Positions 1 to 12,784 are shown, counted from the stretch's first letter. The stretch: 64,000 nucleotides of DNA from Cichorium intybus (GCA_023525715.1 CM042016.1:77492382-77556381); one strand, 5' to 3'. Notes: generated from the sequence alone by a model not told the origin. Made by a program: numbers and translations.

Positions 1-528
1 TGCTTAAAATCAGGAAACAGATACCAAAAGTAATACACAATTTGGAATTGAAATATAGCAGATGATTAGCGCAATTAACGGTTGATTATGAGAGAGTTTA
101 ATAAGTACATCTCAATCAATTTGAATTACAAAGAGGATTATACGGGTTGTTGCTGATTTTTCGGGATTTAGAAAACCGTATAAGAAGAAGACGCGATTAA
201 GAACATATGCAAAGAAAGCAAATAAAAAAAACTAACCTTAGCTCAAAGTTAGGCTCCCCAAAAATAGACTGAACGATGGAGAAGAAGAAGATGGGTATAA
301 ATGAATCGGAATCGTAACGGCTTAACCATAAATAATGAAAAGCCGATCCATTCCATGTTTATTTCCTGAATTTTAGCTGTGTTACATATTTTGAAACGGA
401 AATAAAAGGAAACATCGGTTACATACTTCAAAATCGAAAATATAATTGAGAAAATGACATATGTCAGATGGAGAAGAGGGTTTAAAAAATGGACACATGG
501 CAAAATTTATTTTCATTTATTAGGTATA

Positions 529-530
<2 letters not shown>
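1..530. other. Intergenic, no gene seen
   Basis: AT-rich sequence without a convincing coding region; the short open frame on the minus strand here has no recognisable domain. No tRNA or other RNA gene was seen. It ends at a TA microsatellite. Confidence 0.5.

Positions 531-603
<73 letters not shown>
531..603. repeat. (TA)n microsatellite
   Basis: About 73 bp of uninterrupted TA dinucleotides. Arrays of this size are unstable, and their assembled length is often unreliable. Confidence 0.95.
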
Positions 604-608
<5 letters not shown>

Positions 609-1270
609 TATCTAGAATTACAATTTTGTTCACTATAGTTTTTTATTTGCACAATATATATTTATGGTTCTATAATTTTAAATTTTTGGAATTACACTTT
701 TGATTAATATACTTTTTAATTGGCATCTTAAATTGCACGAAATGATCGACCGGTATTTTTGGTCACTATAGTTTTATTTATCGAGAATTACATTTTTGGT
801 CCTATAATTTTTTATTTGCATAAACTACATTTCTGGTCCCTGGTAATTTTAAATGTCTGGAATTGCACTTTAGGTCCTTGTATATTTTTAATCGGCAAGA
901 AGGAAATAAACAAAAGACACTTTTGGTCTCTATAGTTTTAATTTTTTAATTTGCATTTTTCGTTATGAAGTTTTAGTTTGTATGAATTAAATTCCACATC
1001 TCCATCGTATTTGCATGAGTGACATGCCTGATCCATGTAGTTTTAGCTTTTCAAAATTACATTTTTGGTCCATATAATTTTTAATTTACAATAAATGAGC
1101 GACTTATATTTTTCGTCCCTATAGTTTGCAATTAGGTCCATAACTTAATATTTTTCACAAGAATACTAGTGAAATACAGATCGTGTCCCTATGATTTCTA
1201 TAATTAATTATTATTTGTTTCAATAAATATTATCTTTCTTAAATTACACATATAATCCTCCGTAGCTATA
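604..1270. repeat. Degenerate 'ttttggtccctatagtttt' repeats
   Basis: AT-rich stretch in which variants of 'tttttggtccctatagtttt' plus 'aatttgcataaattaca' recur many times at roughly 60-75 bp spacing. It resembles an old, diverged tandem or fold-back repeat. It shares the 'ttggtccct' core with the MITEs at 3.5-4.9 kb but lacks their clean ends. It lies directly upstream of the PHD-finger gene, so it could include that gene's promoter; no TATA box could be assigned with confidence. Confidence 0.6.
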
Positions 1271-1445
1271 TTTTATATTATTATTCAATATAAAACCCAA
1301 AAAAAACCCTTAAAATAAAGTTTTATATAAAACCTTTCTTTGACAACGATTTTTCGAACATTTACCCTCCATCTTCCGCTTCACGGCGATAGGGTTTTTC
1401 TTCCGTCTTCTCAATCGCTGATTGCTACCTGAAAGCGTAAACGAG

Positions 1446-4400
1446 ATGAAAGCAATCAGTCCGCCCGAAGAGGTCAGTGCTTTAATCTCCAGGAATAGTC
1501 TCTGCTCAATCGAGGTCAAACGCGTTTGATTTTAATGTAGAAGAATGCTAAGATTGCCATGTTTTTCTGTTGCTATAGGTTAATGTATGTCAAACATGTG
1601 GCGATGTAGGATTCACCAATGCCTTTGTTTACTGTGTCAAGTGTTTGGAGTTTGTCATTCACAGGTACGAATTGCTGTTCTTTTCTTTTTTACTTTTCAT
1701 TCTAACTTCTGCACTTATTACAAACCTACTTAGATTATTCCTTCTGTCTTCACCAAGAACGTATGGGAATTATTTATTGTAGCTTGAATTCCCCATCGTT
1801 GATTTCAAATTACACATTACGGTGAGAGTATATTCATGCCTAAGTGCTAACCAATTGTGTATACATCCGATTTTGGCACCTCAAATGATTTACGCAAAGT
1901 AAATTATCTCCTGCTTGTATATATATTGGGGTCTCATCTCATCCATCTCTCTCCGCAAGGATTCTTTTGAAGAGATAAAATCAAATATTCCATGTATTGT
2001 TAAAAGACCTTAGTACATATGTATATGTATTCATATCAAGGTACTTGGAGCTTTTTAAAAAAGTTCTCAAGATAAGCTATATTGTGAAACTGAAACCCAA
2101 ACATGTTGCAGATTTTGTTCATTGCGTTGTTTTCACGATAGATTAAGTGTCAAATGCAAGAAGTAGCAACATACTTTCATTTATTTGTTTATTATAGCAT
2201 CCTACTTCAGTTTATTCCTATTACAACATTGTACTATGAAAAATTGCCCAATCATAGCAATGGCTTCAAATACAAAGCAAATTTTCAGCTATACAATTCG
2301 GTAGATTTTCAAACCACAATGTCAAAAAGATTAAAAGTACAATGCTCTAACATTGTTTTTTTCTATTTTTGTTCTTCAGATACTGCTTAAATGTAATACC
2401 AAAGTCATTCACTGAACACGTCATTTGGTATTGTGAAAGTTGCAAACCAACGGTCCAAAAAAAGGTTACTTCACCCGAAGTCGAATCTTCATCACCCCAG
2501 AAAAACGAATCAAAGAAAAACATCGATACAATATGGAGGTAACTCTTTTGATTAGATACTAATTTCCTTACATATATTATTACTAGCCCTATTTCATTTC
2601 TTTTAGGCATTTTTTGGTATGAATATCTTTCAACTTTTGCTTACCCTTTCAACTTTCAAAATGTCTCTCAGTGAGATTTTATCATCAGATTCCGATTCCA
2701 GTTCTAATTCTTCCAATATGAAAGCATTTGATGAATGGGAAGCACGGATTGCTCAACAAAATCAAGTAATTGATAGAATCTTTGAAGATATGCTCATAAG
2801 CTATCCCAATCTGATCTTTGAAGATAACCATTTTACATCAAGAAAGAGGTCACGTGATGGTGAAAACTGCATACAAAAACAACATAAGAAGAAAGAAAAG
2901 AAGGAAAGGGATATTGCTTCTTTAATAGCAGAGTCAAATGAGGTTATTTGTCATTATTTACCTGAGGAAAATAATGTTTCTCAGTTGCCAAATATTGAAA
3001 ATAACATACAAGACAACTATTATAGACATGGACAACCAATCATTGATCCAGTATGGAGGTAAGGATTTTGATGATGTATTTATTTGTTTACTATTATTAT
3101 CATTAGGCCCTGTTTTATTTCTATTAAGGGATATATTTAGGAAAATCCTTATATTTTGACATTTTATTTGATTAAGATTTAAGCCGTAATTGTTTTTTTT
3201 TATACTCAATTAAGCCAACATTTTGTTAAATGCTTACAATTTTAGATAGTAGCTGATTATGCTGTTTTTATATTTTTACGACTGATGCTGTATAGGGTCA
3301 AAATGTAAGGACTTAATTGAATAAGAATTGAAAGTTCAACTCTAAATTGTTAAAAGGCTCAAAATGTAAGGACTTTAATGAATATTTTCTTTTTATATAT
3401 AACTAAAATTGTAAAGATTTAACAAAATGTTGGGCTTAATTGAATATAAAAAAACAATTAGGGCTTAATCGAATATAATGTCAAAATGTAAGGACTTTCC
3501 TGAATAGATCCCTTCTTTTAATTAGTGTTTTGTCGACCATTTATTTAAAGTACAAGTTTTGAAAATCTTGCACTGATGGTCCCTGTGGTTTTCAAATCTT
3601 TCACTTTTGGTCCCTGTGGTTTCTAAATCTTTCAATTTTAGTCCCTATTGTTTACACAAACGATAACAGAGGGAGGGACCAAAAGTGAAAGATTTAGAAA
3701 CAACAGGGACCAAAAGTGAAAGATTTGAAAACCACAGGGACCACAAATACAAGATTTTCAAAACTAGGACCAAAACTGTAATTTGGTGTAAACCACAGGG
3801 ACCAAAATTGTAATTTACTCCCTTCTTATTATTCTCTCATAATTGGACAGGGGGAGTTTCACTGTACATGGTAAAGATCGTGATGATTTATTTGAAGGAC
3901 TTGTTGGTCATTTATCAAACAAAGCTTGTGGTAAAGTCTGTGAAGAAGCCAATTTGATGCCTTCATTACTTCATCTTGAAATGCAATCAAAGACTCTTCT
4001 TTGGCCTAAGAGTTTTCAACATTGTGAACCGTCAGATGACCATATTGCCCTCTACTTCTTTCCAGGAGACCCCATGTAATAATAATATTCCTCATGATTC
4101 ATTTTGCTTTTTAGGTTTAATACAAGAAATAGCAACCTACTTTCATTGATTTATTTATGATAAAATTCTACTTCCATTTCTTCATATCAAAGCATTTTAT
4201 CTCAAAAAAATTCCACCAAGTTTTAAATATAATACAATTTTCACTGGTTAGATTTTTCAAAGTATAATACCTGAGTAAATTACAGTTTTGGTCCCTCTGG
4301 TTTACACCAAATTACAGTTTTGGTCCCTGTGGTTTTCAAATCTTTCGTTTTTGGTCCCTTCCTCTGTTACCGTTTGTGTAAACCTCAGAGACCAAAAGTG

Positions 4401-6090
4401 AAAGATTTGGAAACCATAAGGACCAAAAGTGAAATATTTGGAAGCCACATGGACTACTGCTGTAAGATTTTGAAAAGTAGGACCAAAACTATAATTTGGT
4501 GTAAACCACAGGGACCAAAACTGTAATTTGCTCTATAATACCTTTATAAGTAAAAAAAATGCTAAAAGTACAATGCTGTAATAGAAAGTAGAGTAAATTA
4601 CAGTTTTGGTTCCTGTGGTTTACACTAAGTTACAGTTTTGGTCCTAGTTTTCAAAATCTTTCACTTTTGATCCATATGGTTTCCAAATCTTTCACTTTTG
4701 GTCCCTGTGGTTTTCAAATCTTTCATTTTTGGTCCCTCCCTCTGTTACCGTTTGTGTAAACCACAGGGACCAAAAGTGAAAGATTTGGAAACCATATGGA
4801 TCAAAAGTGAAAAGATTTGGAAATCACAGAGATCACCGGTGCAAGATTTTTAAATCTAGGACCAAAACTGTAATTTGATGTAGACCACAGGGACCAAAAC
4901 TGTAATTTACTCTAGAAAGTAATGAAAGTAGGATGTTATGATACTCAAATAAATAAACTTATCTTTTGATAAATTATTTGTTTCTAATATCCAACTTTTG
5001 AAACTTTATAAATTCAGAAATGAAAGGGCTTTTGATGAGTTGGTACTAGACATGATGGAAGGCAGTCTTGCAATGAGAGCCACAGTAAAAAACGCGGATC
5101 TCTTGATTTTCACTTCTGCAACTTTACCTACATTGTTCAGGAGTGAGTCCTTGATGACAAGATAGTTGACTATTTGACTTTAATTAATATTTATTTAATA
5201 TAAAATGTTTTACAGGGTTTCAAGGGAAGTACTATCTTTGGGGGGTTTTTAGAGGCAAAAGAAATGGGCCTACCGCGGTTACGGGTCATGATCTTAGAGT
5301 TTCGAATAACAGCGATAAGTGTATTTTCAATTTCTTTTTTCTTATAAAAACATTCTACTTAAAAAATCTATACTATATTACTATTATAGTATTCTACCTA
5401 AATAATTTTCTTATGAGGACATTGTACTTGGAAAAATCCACCCAGTTATAGCAGTAAAAATTGATTTGTATTTGCATGACTGCTATAATTTGTTTTAAAA
5501 GTACAATGTTGTAATAGGAAGAAATGACAATAGGATGCTATATTAAACAATTCAATGAAGGGAAATCTTCAATAAAGTCCTATTATTTTGAGTCACTTTA
5601 TGAAAAAATCCCAAAATTAATTTTATTTACAAAAAAGGACAATATACCAGCTAGCTTATTCAGTTTAGCCATTTGTTCCGGTTTATCAGGTTTCCTAAAT
5701 TTGAAATCTTCAATAAAGTCCAATTATTTTGGGTTTGTTTATGAAAAAGTCCTATTATTTTGTGTAAAAAACTTCAATATTGAGACTTTTTCATAAACTG
5801 ACCAAAAATAGTGGGACTTTACTGAAATTTTCCAATCTTGGAAACCGGATGAAAGGGCTAAACTGAATAGGTTAGCCGGTATGTTGTCATTTTCTGTAAA
5901 TAAAATTAATTTTGGACTTTTTCATAAACTAGCCCAAAATAATGGGATTTTATTGGAGATTTCCCTTCAATGAAATATGTTATTTCTTGTACTTAACCCT
6001 AATTTTAAAATACCTAACCAAACTTGATAGCGTTTAATAATACCGAGATTTGTGGCAGGTGTTGATATGGATCCAGAATCTAGACATTGA
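1446..6090 (+). CDS. PHD-finger protein with AIPP2-like C-terminal domain (spliced, 8 predicted exons)
   Basis: Predicted exons are 1446-1472, 1579-1664, 2380-2538, 2672-3058, 3851-4075, 5018-5142, 5216-5318 and 6048-6090. All junctions are GT-AG and in phase, giving about 384 residues; the last exon is the least certain. Exons 2-3 encode a C4HC3 PHD finger (VCQTCGD, YCVKC, HRYC, WYCESC), a fold that usually reads histone tails. Exon 4 is acidic/serine-rich, then lysine-rich. Exons 5-7 match the conserved C-terminal domain of plant AIPP2-type PHD proteins (motifs LVGHLSNKACGKVCEEA, ALYFFPGDP, FQGKYYLWGVFRG). Known relatives work in chromatin-linked RNA processing complexes; a nuclear role here is inferred. 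Exons 3 and 4 both end in a W-R codon pair at the same phase, so exon 4 may be skippable. Introns hold several MITEs. A truncated homologue lies at 31410. Confidence 0.75.
2141..2372. mobile_element. MITE family B copy, in intron of the PHD gene
   Basis: Fold-back sequence whose left half reads 'aaatgcaagaagtagcaaca' then 'tttatttgtttattatagca'. Its right half is a diverged inverted complement ('gattttcaaa', 'agtacaatgctctaacattg'). The same family recurs at 4110-4990, 5336-5993, 31930-32260 and 46260-46440. No clean TSD was resolved. It sits just before the acceptor of exon 3. Confidence 0.6.
3555..3820. mobile_element. MULE-type fold-back MITE ('ttttggtccc' family), 5'-truncated copy
   Basis: Palindromic sequence made of repeats of 'ctttcacttttggtccctgt' and its complement around a centre near 'acacaaacgataacagaggg'. 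The right end closes with ...TGTAATTTACTC as in the complete copies at 4273 and 4591. The left terminal 60 bases or so are missing, so no TSD can be read. It lies in the intron before exon 5 of the PHD gene. Confidence 0.8.
4273..4533. mobile_element. MULE-type fold-back MITE, complete, 10-bp TSD
   Basis: Complete 261-bp element starting GAGTAAATTACAGTTTTGGT and ending in its inverted complement (…CTGTAATTTGCTC). It is flanked by a perfect 10-bp direct repeat, TATAATACCT, at 4263-4272 and 4534-4543. A 9-11 bp TSD with long terminal inverted repeats is the signature of Mutator-like transposition. It is non-coding and inserted inside a family B MITE. Confidence 0.93.
4591..4912. mobile_element. 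MULE-type fold-back MITE, complete, 9-bp TSD
   Basis: Complete 322-bp copy starting GAGTAAATTACAGTTTTGGT and ending …CTGTAATTTACTC. It is flanked by a perfect 9-bp direct repeat TAGAAAGTA at 4582-4590 and 4913-4921. Same family as 4273-4533 and inserted into the same older MITE. Confidence 0.93.
5336..5993. mobile_element. MITE family B copy, split by a second MULE-MITE family
   Basis: Family B arms ('aaaacattctacttaaaaaa' on the left, 'aaagtacaatgttgtaatag' and 'tgttatttcttgtacttaa' on the right) surround the 406-bp element at 5560-5965. It lies in the last intron of the PHD gene. Confidence 0.65.
5560..5965. mobile_element. MULE-type fold-back MITE, second family, 9-bp TSD
   Basis: Begins GGGAAATCTTCAATAAAGTC and ends with the diverged inverted complement (…TTATTGGAGATTTCCC). 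The 9-bp direct repeat TTCAATGAA flanks it at 5551-5559 and 5966-5974. Internally it is a fold-back with repeated 'ctattattttg' and 'actttttcataaact' blocks. No coding capacity. Confidence 0.9.
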
Positions 6091-6349
6091 CTGGTTTGAC
6101 CAAAAAAATAGGCGGGTGGAAAAAAGAAATTTTTGGTATATGATTGGTGGTGTGATTAAGGAGTATAGAGGAACGTAAAGCTTCTTGTAAATAATTTGGT
6201 CTTAGTTTTGGATAACTAATCACTAATTTGTTTTATTGTAAATAGACACAAGTGTCCTAGCTGTAAGGAGGTGAGAATTCAGAATAAGAGATCTCCATAC
6301 TGTAAGGACGTTGTGATTTACATACACAGGTGGCGTTTACTTTCTTGGG
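6064..6349 (+). other. Possible unassigned exon pair with a CxxC motif
   Basis: Downstream of the PHD gene, an open stretch encodes a W/F/K-rich peptide (…DWFDQKNRRVEKRNFWYMIG…) to a GT donor near 6175. An AG acceptor near 6245 is followed by a peptide with HKCPSCKEV and PYCK. The joined frame stays open. The later part (from about 6352) runs into a fragment of MITE family B, so the longer open frame there is not a real C-terminus. Family not recognised; it could be a fragment of a nucleic-acid-binding protein or chance. Confidence 0.25.
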
Positions 6350-6755
6350 TTAAATGCAAGAAATATCAACTTACTTATGTTGAATATTGGTTATGGGACC
6401 GTTTGGTTAATGTACTACACATAGGGGTAGCTATTATCCGTCTTTTTTATGGTTGGTTGACTCAAAGAGCTTAACATGTGAGGTCAATGGGCCAAAAAGT
6501 GATTATATTTTCACTAATAAAGGTGGAACATGACTTGTTCTCGGTATGTCGTGCAAAAGACATGAATGTTCATAGTCGATAAAACTTGTCCACACTCGTC
6601 CATGGAGTATGGAGTTCAATCAAGTCTATTTTTGTTCAGTCATGTCTCGTGTAACAAACATGACCATAAGCACGACAACCAACCTTTCTAGTTGGATGGT
6701 TTGTGACACTTTTAGGTGATAATCAAGCTTGTATATGGCTAAATGTGTCTGAATT

Positions 6756-7251
6756 GATTTGTTGTAGCTTGGAAATTTTATTTGAAACACAATCAAACCT
6801 ATAATATTAGGAGTTTAAATAATTTTAAATATGGAATAATACAAACTTTAAAAGAAAGCCTTTTGGTTTGTTTTTATTTGATTTGTTGTAGCTTGGAAAT
6901 TTTATTTGAAACACAATCAAACCTATAATATTAGGAGTTTAAATAATTTTAAATATGGAATAATACAAACTTTAAAAGAAAGCCTTTTGGTTTGTTTTTA
7001 TTTGATTTGTTGTAGCTTGGAAATTTTATTTGAAACACAATCAAACCTATAATATTAGGAGTTTAAATAATTTTAAATATGGAATAATACAAACTTTAAA
7101 AGAAAGCCTTTTGGTTTGTTTTTATTTGATTTGTTGTAGCTTGGAAATTTTATTTGAAACACAATCAAACCTATAATATTAGGAGTTTAAATAATTTTAA
7201 ATATGGAATAATACAAACTTTAAAAGAAAGCCTTTTGGTTTGTTTTTATAA
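6756..7251. repeat. Four tandem 124-bp units
   Basis: The unit starting 'gatttgttgtagcttggaaa' begins at 6756, 6880, 7004 and 7128, exactly 124 bp apart. I see no differences between copies over almost the whole unit. It is non-coding. Either a very recent local amplification or an assembly duplication. Confidence 0.95.
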
Positions 7252-8782
<1,531 letters not shown>

Positions 8783-8929
8783 GTTCGACCCAATATTTTC
8801 CTTAATGATTTCATTAATCAAGAAGGTATAAATACAAGATGCATTACCCTAGGCTATACCAAAAGGGTTGAATACAACATGAAGTAATAAACAACTGTGT
8901 ACATAAATACACCAAACAATTTGAACGGT

Positions 8930-9205
8930 AAATTGACTCTTAGTGAAGATGTCGACATACTTAGACTTGATGGAACATGAAGGACATGACTTTGACCGGT
9001 ACAACCTTGTCTTAGACAAAATGAATGTCTATCTCAATATGTTTCGTCCTTTGGTGTGAACTAGGTTGGTGGATAAGTACACGACACTTACATTATCACA
9101 ATATACAATGGTTGCTTTCGGAAGAGGAGAATGAAATTCTCGAATAAGGTTTTGTAACCAACATGTTTCAGCAATGGCATTGACACGTCGCAGTCATCGA
9201 TGCAG
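8930..9205 (-). pseudogene. Copia RNase H fragment, decayed
   Basis: Reading the minus strand gives RNase H-like blocks of a Ty1/Copia polyprotein: an 'AETCWLQNLIREF' block, a 'VYCDNVSVVYLSTNLVHTK' block and a 'KYVDIFT' block, with in-frame stops. It is the C-terminal continuation of the reverse transcriptase relic at 10730-11560, separated from it by an insertion. Non-functional. Confidence 0.75.
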
Positions 9206-10240
9206 TAAAAAATACAAAATATAACCTTACAAGCCTACTAGCTAGCGGTAGGTAAGTGTCGAACCGTGGAGTCCGTGGTTGACACTTTATGTCGATAAAC
9301 CAACTATAATGTCACTCTTAAGCCGACAAATCAAGAACACGTGGGAAACAAACCAAAACTCAAATAAAACAGAAATAAATAAACTCAGATCTGATTGCAG
9401 ATTGAGAATAACATAAAAACAAAATGTTTTCTTTATAAAATCGAAAACCAAACAATCGTTCAAATACCAAACATCCAGATCTAACAAAACCAAAGAACTA
9501 CGAGAGTCAAATGATTCTCCTGAATCTAAACCAAAACATCGAGTAATCGAGGAAAATCCCAATTGCGTAATACCTCGATACCGAGTTGATATAAAACTAC
9601 TAAAATACCAAATCTAACCAAACCTATCACTTGGAACTGAAAAAGAACGAAATTGAGACTACTAGATCCCCTCTCGATACCTCGGGATGCTTCAAAAATC
9701 GGACCGGAGTCTGGTATTTATAGTGGTGGAATCTAGCGTGACCGAGCCGCGGACAAGGGTAAACTGCGCCGCGAGCCATCTGGATTCCCGAGATCTCACG
9801 ATTTGGATTTGAAAAACGAAGATTTTATCCTTATCACAACTTAGCGTCGCTAACCACTTATCCGTCCTTGATTCGCTCGATTTGAATTTTGAAATTGAAA
9901 ATATCGTGTTTATGCCAACTTAGCAATCCTAACCTTAAAGGTTAGCGACGCTAACTAGGCCTGATCCGCCATTTTGCCTCTTTTGCCCCTCAACTTGTTC
10001 CAATTTACACTTTTAACCTTGCATTTATACTAAAAACACATCAAAAGCACTTGGCATAAAAATGAGTGATATTAGTCTTTTAGAAAGATAAATCAACTAA
10101 AACCCATCTCAATAACGCGTATAATGGCTAACATTACTAGGCGTTATTAGGCATTTACAACGACTCTATAATCAGCTTCGACGCTTGATCGAGAAATAGT
10201 GGATTGTCGTTTAGAAGACCAAGATATGAGGCTGCTACCG
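9206..10240. other. Insertion inside the Copia relic, identity unresolved
   Basis: This stretch separates two parts of one RNase H domain, so it arrived after the Copia element. It contains no convincing coding region. It includes the dyad 'gttagcgacgctaac' near 9941 and a related 'ttagcgtcgctaacc' near 9842, resembling dyads seen in other LTRs of this window. It may be LTR-derived, but no termini or TSD were identified. Confidence 0.4.
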
Positions 10241-10286
10241 AAAAATGAACAATAAACGCCGGTGGGCTGGGGTGTGGAAGGACACC

Positions 10287-10619
10287 CCAGTCAGAGTCAG
10301 AGTCAGAGTCAGAGTCAGAGTCAGAGTCAGAGTCAGAGTCAGAGTCAGAGTCAGAGTCAGAGTCAGAGTCAGAGTCCGAGTCGGAGTCGGAGTCGGAGTC
10401 GGAGTCGGAGTCGGAGTCGGAGTCGGAGTCGGAGTCGGAGTCGGAGTCGGAGTCGGAGTCGGAGTCGGAGTCGGAGTCGGAGTCGGAGTCGGAGTCGGAG
10501 TCGGATTCGGAGTCGGAGTCGGATTCGGATTCGGAGTCGGAGTCGGAGTCGGAGTCGGAGTCGGAGTCGGAGTCGGAGTCGGAGTCGGAGTCGGAGTCGG
10601 AGTCGGAGTCGGAGTCGGA

Positions 10620-10684
<65 letters not shown>

Positions 10685-10698
10685 TGTCGGTGTCGGTG
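10287..10698. repeat. Hexanucleotide array (GTCAGA / GTCGGA / GTCGGC / GTCGGT)n
   Basis: About 410 bp of hexamers in ordered blocks: GTCAGA to about 10374, GTCGGA to about 10620 with a few GTCGGATTC interruptions, GTCGGC to about 10681, then GTCGGT. All six frames are open through it, giving Val-Gly, Ser-Arg/Gln or Pro-Thr repeats, so long frames here are artefacts. It lies in the interrupted Copia RNase H region. Confidence 0.95.
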
Positions 10699-10729
10699 TA
10701 GGAAATGAGGCCGGTGGTGGAAGATCGGT

Positions 10730-12100
10730 GTAATTGGAAGCCATCATCAAGAGTCTGACGAACATAACGAAGAACGCGCTTGAGATCATGGAAATGAAGT
10801 TCACACAGGTCATGTGTGTAAAGGCATATTTAATGCATAAAAATGAGATATCCAGACATGTAAATGTCAAAATTGAAGGCCACCAACAAGGTCAAATATT
10901 GAAGGCCACTGACAAGGCTGCGATATAAGGTGGGTCGGCTACAAGAGCACATGAATGATTGAGTTTATATTGGGTATTAGCGGGTGTATGACTTGGATTG
11001 TAGTGCATCATGTTTGCTCGTTTTAAAATTTCAAGGGCATATGAGTAGCCAAAATACCCAAGAAATAAGAGAGATCACCAAGGTTAGACATGGAAAGTTC
11101 TATGGCAAGTAACTTGATGATACAACTTAGAAGAGCAGTGGAGGATGCTCTCAAGATATTGGCATCAACGTATAATAGTGCATATGTCGTGTCATCTCCT
11201 TTTTTAAAATAAAAAGTGATGAACTGGATTTGCTATGTATGAAACCAATACGAGTAATGAAAGTAGCCAACCGATGGAACCAAGTTCCCGATGCTTGTTT
11301 AAGACCGTAGATAGACTTTCGAAGGTGGCATACATAGTCCAGATGAGTAGGGTCATTGTACCTTAACGATTTATGCATATAAATTGTTTCATTGAGGTTG
11401 CCGTGTAGAAATTCATTTTAACATCAAGTTGGTGAACTGGCCATTTTCGAGAGGTGGCAAGGCTGAGAACTGTACAAACGGTAGCCGGTTTAACAATCGA
11501 ACTCTTGAGGTGTGGATCTAATTAGAGAAACCGTAGTCGGTCAGTAAATCGAAGCAAGGTTGCCTCTAATGGATCATTGGCCTCGGATGATCAAGTGAAG
11601 CAAAGTAGATTGATCATCGATCCAGAGTATGGGATTGAGTCAAGGGAAAATTCATCCAGATCTGACTTATCTTCTCTTCGGATGAATCAGGAGTCTGGGT
11701 GCATTTACATTTCCCAAAGGATCAGCAGCCCAAAGTAGTGTAGCTCCAAAGGGATCAGAGGTTGTGATCTTCGGATGGTTCAACAGTAAAAAATGATGAG
11801 GAGTTTGTGCAAGAGAAGCAGCTTCAGTAAGATAGAAAACAAATTCACACCCGAAGGCTTTATCTCATCAGGATTCTCTTGGAACTGATTTCAGGAGCAA
11901 AGAGGTATTTTATCCCACATGACTCATGATTTGTCCCATCAGAGTTGACGTTTGCAGAAAGCATGGTTGGAGAACATTTACCAACATTCTTTTAGATCTC
12001 ATTGTCCACTGTAAACACCTCTCCCGAAGTGTATCCATAATATGTCTGATATCTTGAGTATGTGGGCCAATTATTGTAGAGTGTAGTAAATACTTGGTAT
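10730..12100 (-). pseudogene. Copia pol relic (integrase tail, reverse transcriptase, start of RNase H)
   Basis: The minus strand from 12100 downward reads as a decayed Ty1/Copia polyprotein: a proline-rich linker (about 11900-11560), reverse transcriptase blocks (11378-11151 with 'SIYGLKQASGTWFHRL', then 'SNLGDLSYFLGI' near 11070), and the connection segment 'HDLKRVLRYVRQTLDDGFQL' near 10770. Stops and frameshifts are frequent. The YVDD box is lost. The 5' end abuts the LTR at 12101, which belongs to a different, + strand element. Confidence 0.75.
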
Positions 12101-12782
12101 TGTTGGAAATAGTGTCCAAAGTCATTAACTGTTGGTGATATTTCTAATAATAGTAGGGTCCTTTTGGGTTGCACTCACGACCCAGTAAAAACAAACAGTG
12201 ACAGAAAATAAGAATGAATGATTAGTTTATTAATTTATGGTGAATTAAATTAATTAGAAACTAACTAGTAATTAGGTGATGAATTAATTTATAGAAATTA
12301 ATTACAGGGATTGGATTGTAATTAATTAAAGCTTTTAATTAATTAAGACAATTCAGGGCTAAGTGTATGGAGGCTCCTTAAGTTTGGAACCCTAGGAGCC
12401 CTCCAGTATAAAAAAAGGCTTAGCGGTCAAACCCTAAGCATCCCTTTGGCCTCCTTGTGGGCCGCCACCCTCATTCCTCCCCTCCCCTCTACCTTTGTCG
12501 ATTTTTTAATACCCTTTTTAGGGTTTTTGGATCTTGCTTCAAGCCTAGAGGAAGTTATGTCAGTCTGGTTTTATGGTGTTCTTGGGTGTGAATCATTAGA
12601 GGGATTCTGGTTTGGATCCTTACATCCAAACAAAGGTATGATTTCATAATTCATCTTATTAGTTGATGCAATTGCTATGAACATATGATCCTATTCTTTT
12701 GATAATTTGCTTGAACATATGATTTGATGTTGTTAAGTCTTCCGCTGCATGTATGTTTATATTATTATGATCAAATCCGAAT
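12101..12782 (+). mobile_element. 5' LTR of a + strand Copia element (element C)
   Basis: Begins TGTTGGAAATAGTGTCC and runs about 680 bp to a primer-binding site at 12785. It matches, with moderate divergence, the reverse complement of the solo LTR at 22569-23276. A promoter-like 'tataaaaaaagg' lies near 12410. The element's leader follows, and its gag and pol continue beyond the nested insertion at 13798. No 3' LTR of this element was found in the window. Confidence 0.8.
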
Positions 12783-12784
12783 AG

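Larger units (their letters stand above)
4110..4990. mobile_element. MITE family B copy, split by two nested MULE-MITEs
   Basis: The family B left arm ('aatacaagaaatagcaacct', 'tttatttatgataaaattct') starts near 4115. Its right arm ('aaagtacaatgctgtaatag', then 'aaagtaggatgttatgatac') resumes after 4534 and again after 4913. Removing the two insertions (4273-4533 and 4591-4912, one TSD copy each) restores a continuous family B element, so it predates them. Confidence 0.7.

Noticed and set aside
4320..4526. 68-residue frame
   Set aside because: Lies wholly within a MULE-type MITE.
6756..7251. Possible CRISPR-like array from regular 124-bp units
   Set aside because: Units are contiguous and identical with no unique spacers; eukaryotic context.
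10235..10870. 211-residue Pro-Thr, 162-residue Val-Gly and 148-residue Ser-Arg frames
   Set aside because: Hexamer repeat read in different frames. Only the short Copia-derived flank has coding origin.
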